From Nitrospinia bacterium (GTDB lineage Bacteria; Nitrospinota; Nitrospinia; Nitrospinales; JAJDAT01): a DNA stretch of 34,171 bases. The stretch spans positions 1 to 34,171 of the forward strand of contig JAJDAT010000017.1 in assembly GCA_029261715.1 (NCBI GenBank). Reading direction: 5' to 3'. The translations under genes and the position numbers were made by a program. The notes beneath the pieces were generated by a model. That model saw only the letters and a program-made list of their open reading frames with translations. It ran no database searches and was not told where the DNA came from. Of this stretch, positions 33,722 through 34,171 are shown piece by piece. Each line of letters starts with the position of its first letter. Positions within the stretch are counted from its first letter, which is position 1.

Positions 33722-34033
33722 TTTTTGATGTTCGTGTTTGTTAGTTGATAACGAATATCATAATTATTATTCATCTGTAGGTTTTTGTCAATCTTTATTT
33801 TGAAAATAGTTCTCATTATTAGTTATTTTCTCCAAGGGACCAAATTGATTGGGTAGAATCTAATTTTTCGTCTTAACGGAGTTATTTGGAGATGGGAATT
33901 TATTAAGTCGAGGCGAGGTCCTTCACCGAACTTAAAAGTTCGCTTCAGGAAGACACGCAATGGGGGTTGAGCAATGATGGTAATTAATTTTATAAGCCAT
34001 TCCAGTGAGAGATGGTCGGCCTTCGAGAGCCTC
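33722..34033. other. Region between the ferredoxin gene and the right-edge partial gene
   Basis: No supported gene is seen. A 16-base palindrome CGAACTTAAAAGTTCG sits at 33927-33942. The 75-residue minus-strand frame at 33823-34050 overlaps the partial gene's stop and has no recognisable motif. If the right-edge gene is a transposase, this stretch may hold the element's end, but no terminal repeat can be tested without the other end. Confidence 0.45.
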
Positions 34034-34171
34034 CTAAGAAACAACTTCACCTGTGTTTGGGTTAAGTAGTTGATATCCGAGTTGTTTAGCTTTATTTTTA
34101 AAATTATTTAAAACGCGTTCTTGGTATTGCTGTTCGTAGTATTCTTGTCCTTTATCAACATAGTCTTCTCC
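34034..34171 (-). CDS. C-terminal fragment of a probable transposase, runs off the window
   Basis: The last 45 residues are visible and end with TAG (34034-34036). They include YVDKGQEYYEQQYQERVLNN and KAKQLGYQLLNPNTGEVV, a Tyr/Gln/Glu-rich segment followed by NF-KAKQLGYQL. From memory this closely resembles the C-terminal tail shared by some insertion-sequence transposases (RVLKNLxRRAKxLGFEL type). Because the catalytic domain lies outside the window, this remains moderate. Alternative: an unrelated protein with the same tail. Confidence 0.45.
   Translation of the reverse strand, partial: GEDYVDKGQEYYEQQYQERVLNNFKNKAKQLGYQLLNPNTGEVVS

Noticed and set aside
33823-34050. 75-residue minus-strand frame near the right edge
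   Set aside because: Overlaps the stop of the better-supported partial gene, has no motif and is rich in rare-looking Leu/Arg runs.
1-34171. CRISPR arrays, tRNA or rRNA genes, and riboswitches
   Set aside because: No regularly spaced repeats, cloverleaf pattern, rRNA motif or recognised aptamer core was noticed in the intergenic regions by eye; a covariance-model scan would be decisive.

Overview
The window is an AT-rich, gene-dense stretch of a motile, diderm (Gram-negative) bacterial chromosome. The diderm state follows from flagellar L- and P-ring genes (flgH, flgI, flgA), a complete tolQ-tolR-tolA-tolB-pal set and several lipoproteins. The first 85 bases encode a C-terminal tail resembling the haem-binding gamma subunit of type II DMSO-reductase-family enzymes (the group that includes nitrite oxidoreductase and ethylbenzene dehydrogenase). 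With the AT-rich, delta-proteobacteria-like gene content, a Nitrospinota or related lineage is possible, but the sequence alone does not settle the taxonomy.

Layout. 1-600: tail of the putative molybdoenzyme gamma subunit, a strong terminator, and a rhodanese gene on the minus strand. 843-6656: flagellar operon 1, flgF-flgG-flgA-flgH-(two Ig-like lipoproteins)-flgI, with a good sigma-54 promoter in front and an intrinsic terminator behind. 6915-11264: flagellar operon 2, flgJ-flgN-flgK-flgL, with a second sigma-54 promoter. 11356-14052: the ABC-F protein EttA (minus) divergent from elongation factor P, both acting near the ribosomal E site. 14305-21919: tolQRAB, then pal with its own promoter, then a long periplasmic coiled-coil protein where cpoB/ybgF usually lies. 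21986-24906: radA, ispD, a small DUF1232-like protein and a BCP-type peroxiredoxin, closed by a bidirectional terminator. 24990-27326 (minus): a probable operon read as TPR lipoprotein-like/secreted protein, HDAC-like deacetylase, a 59-residue DUF5989 membrane protein and a DPM1-like glycosyltransferase. 27502-33235 (plus): queG, a GT-C glycosyltransferase fused to TPRs, hemE and hemH. 33236-34171: a REP-like palindrome, a thioredoxin-fold [2Fe-2S] ferredoxin (minus) and the C-terminal end of a probable transposase (minus).

Most genes are conserved housekeeping or envelope genes. The parts that look least described are: (i) two Ig-domain lipoproteins embedded between flgH and flgI, candidates for accessory basal-body or outer-membrane ring components; (ii) a FlgL enlarged by two flagellin_IN-like repeats; (iii) a Tol-Pal system with a very long Ser/Gly-rich Pal linker and a coiled-coil protein in place of CpoB; (iv) an EF-P whose tip lacks the canonical modified lysine; (v) an orphan DUF5989 gene in a deacetylase/glycosyltransferase operon; and (vi) an abrupt change of codon use at the 3' end of hemH next to a REP-like repeat.
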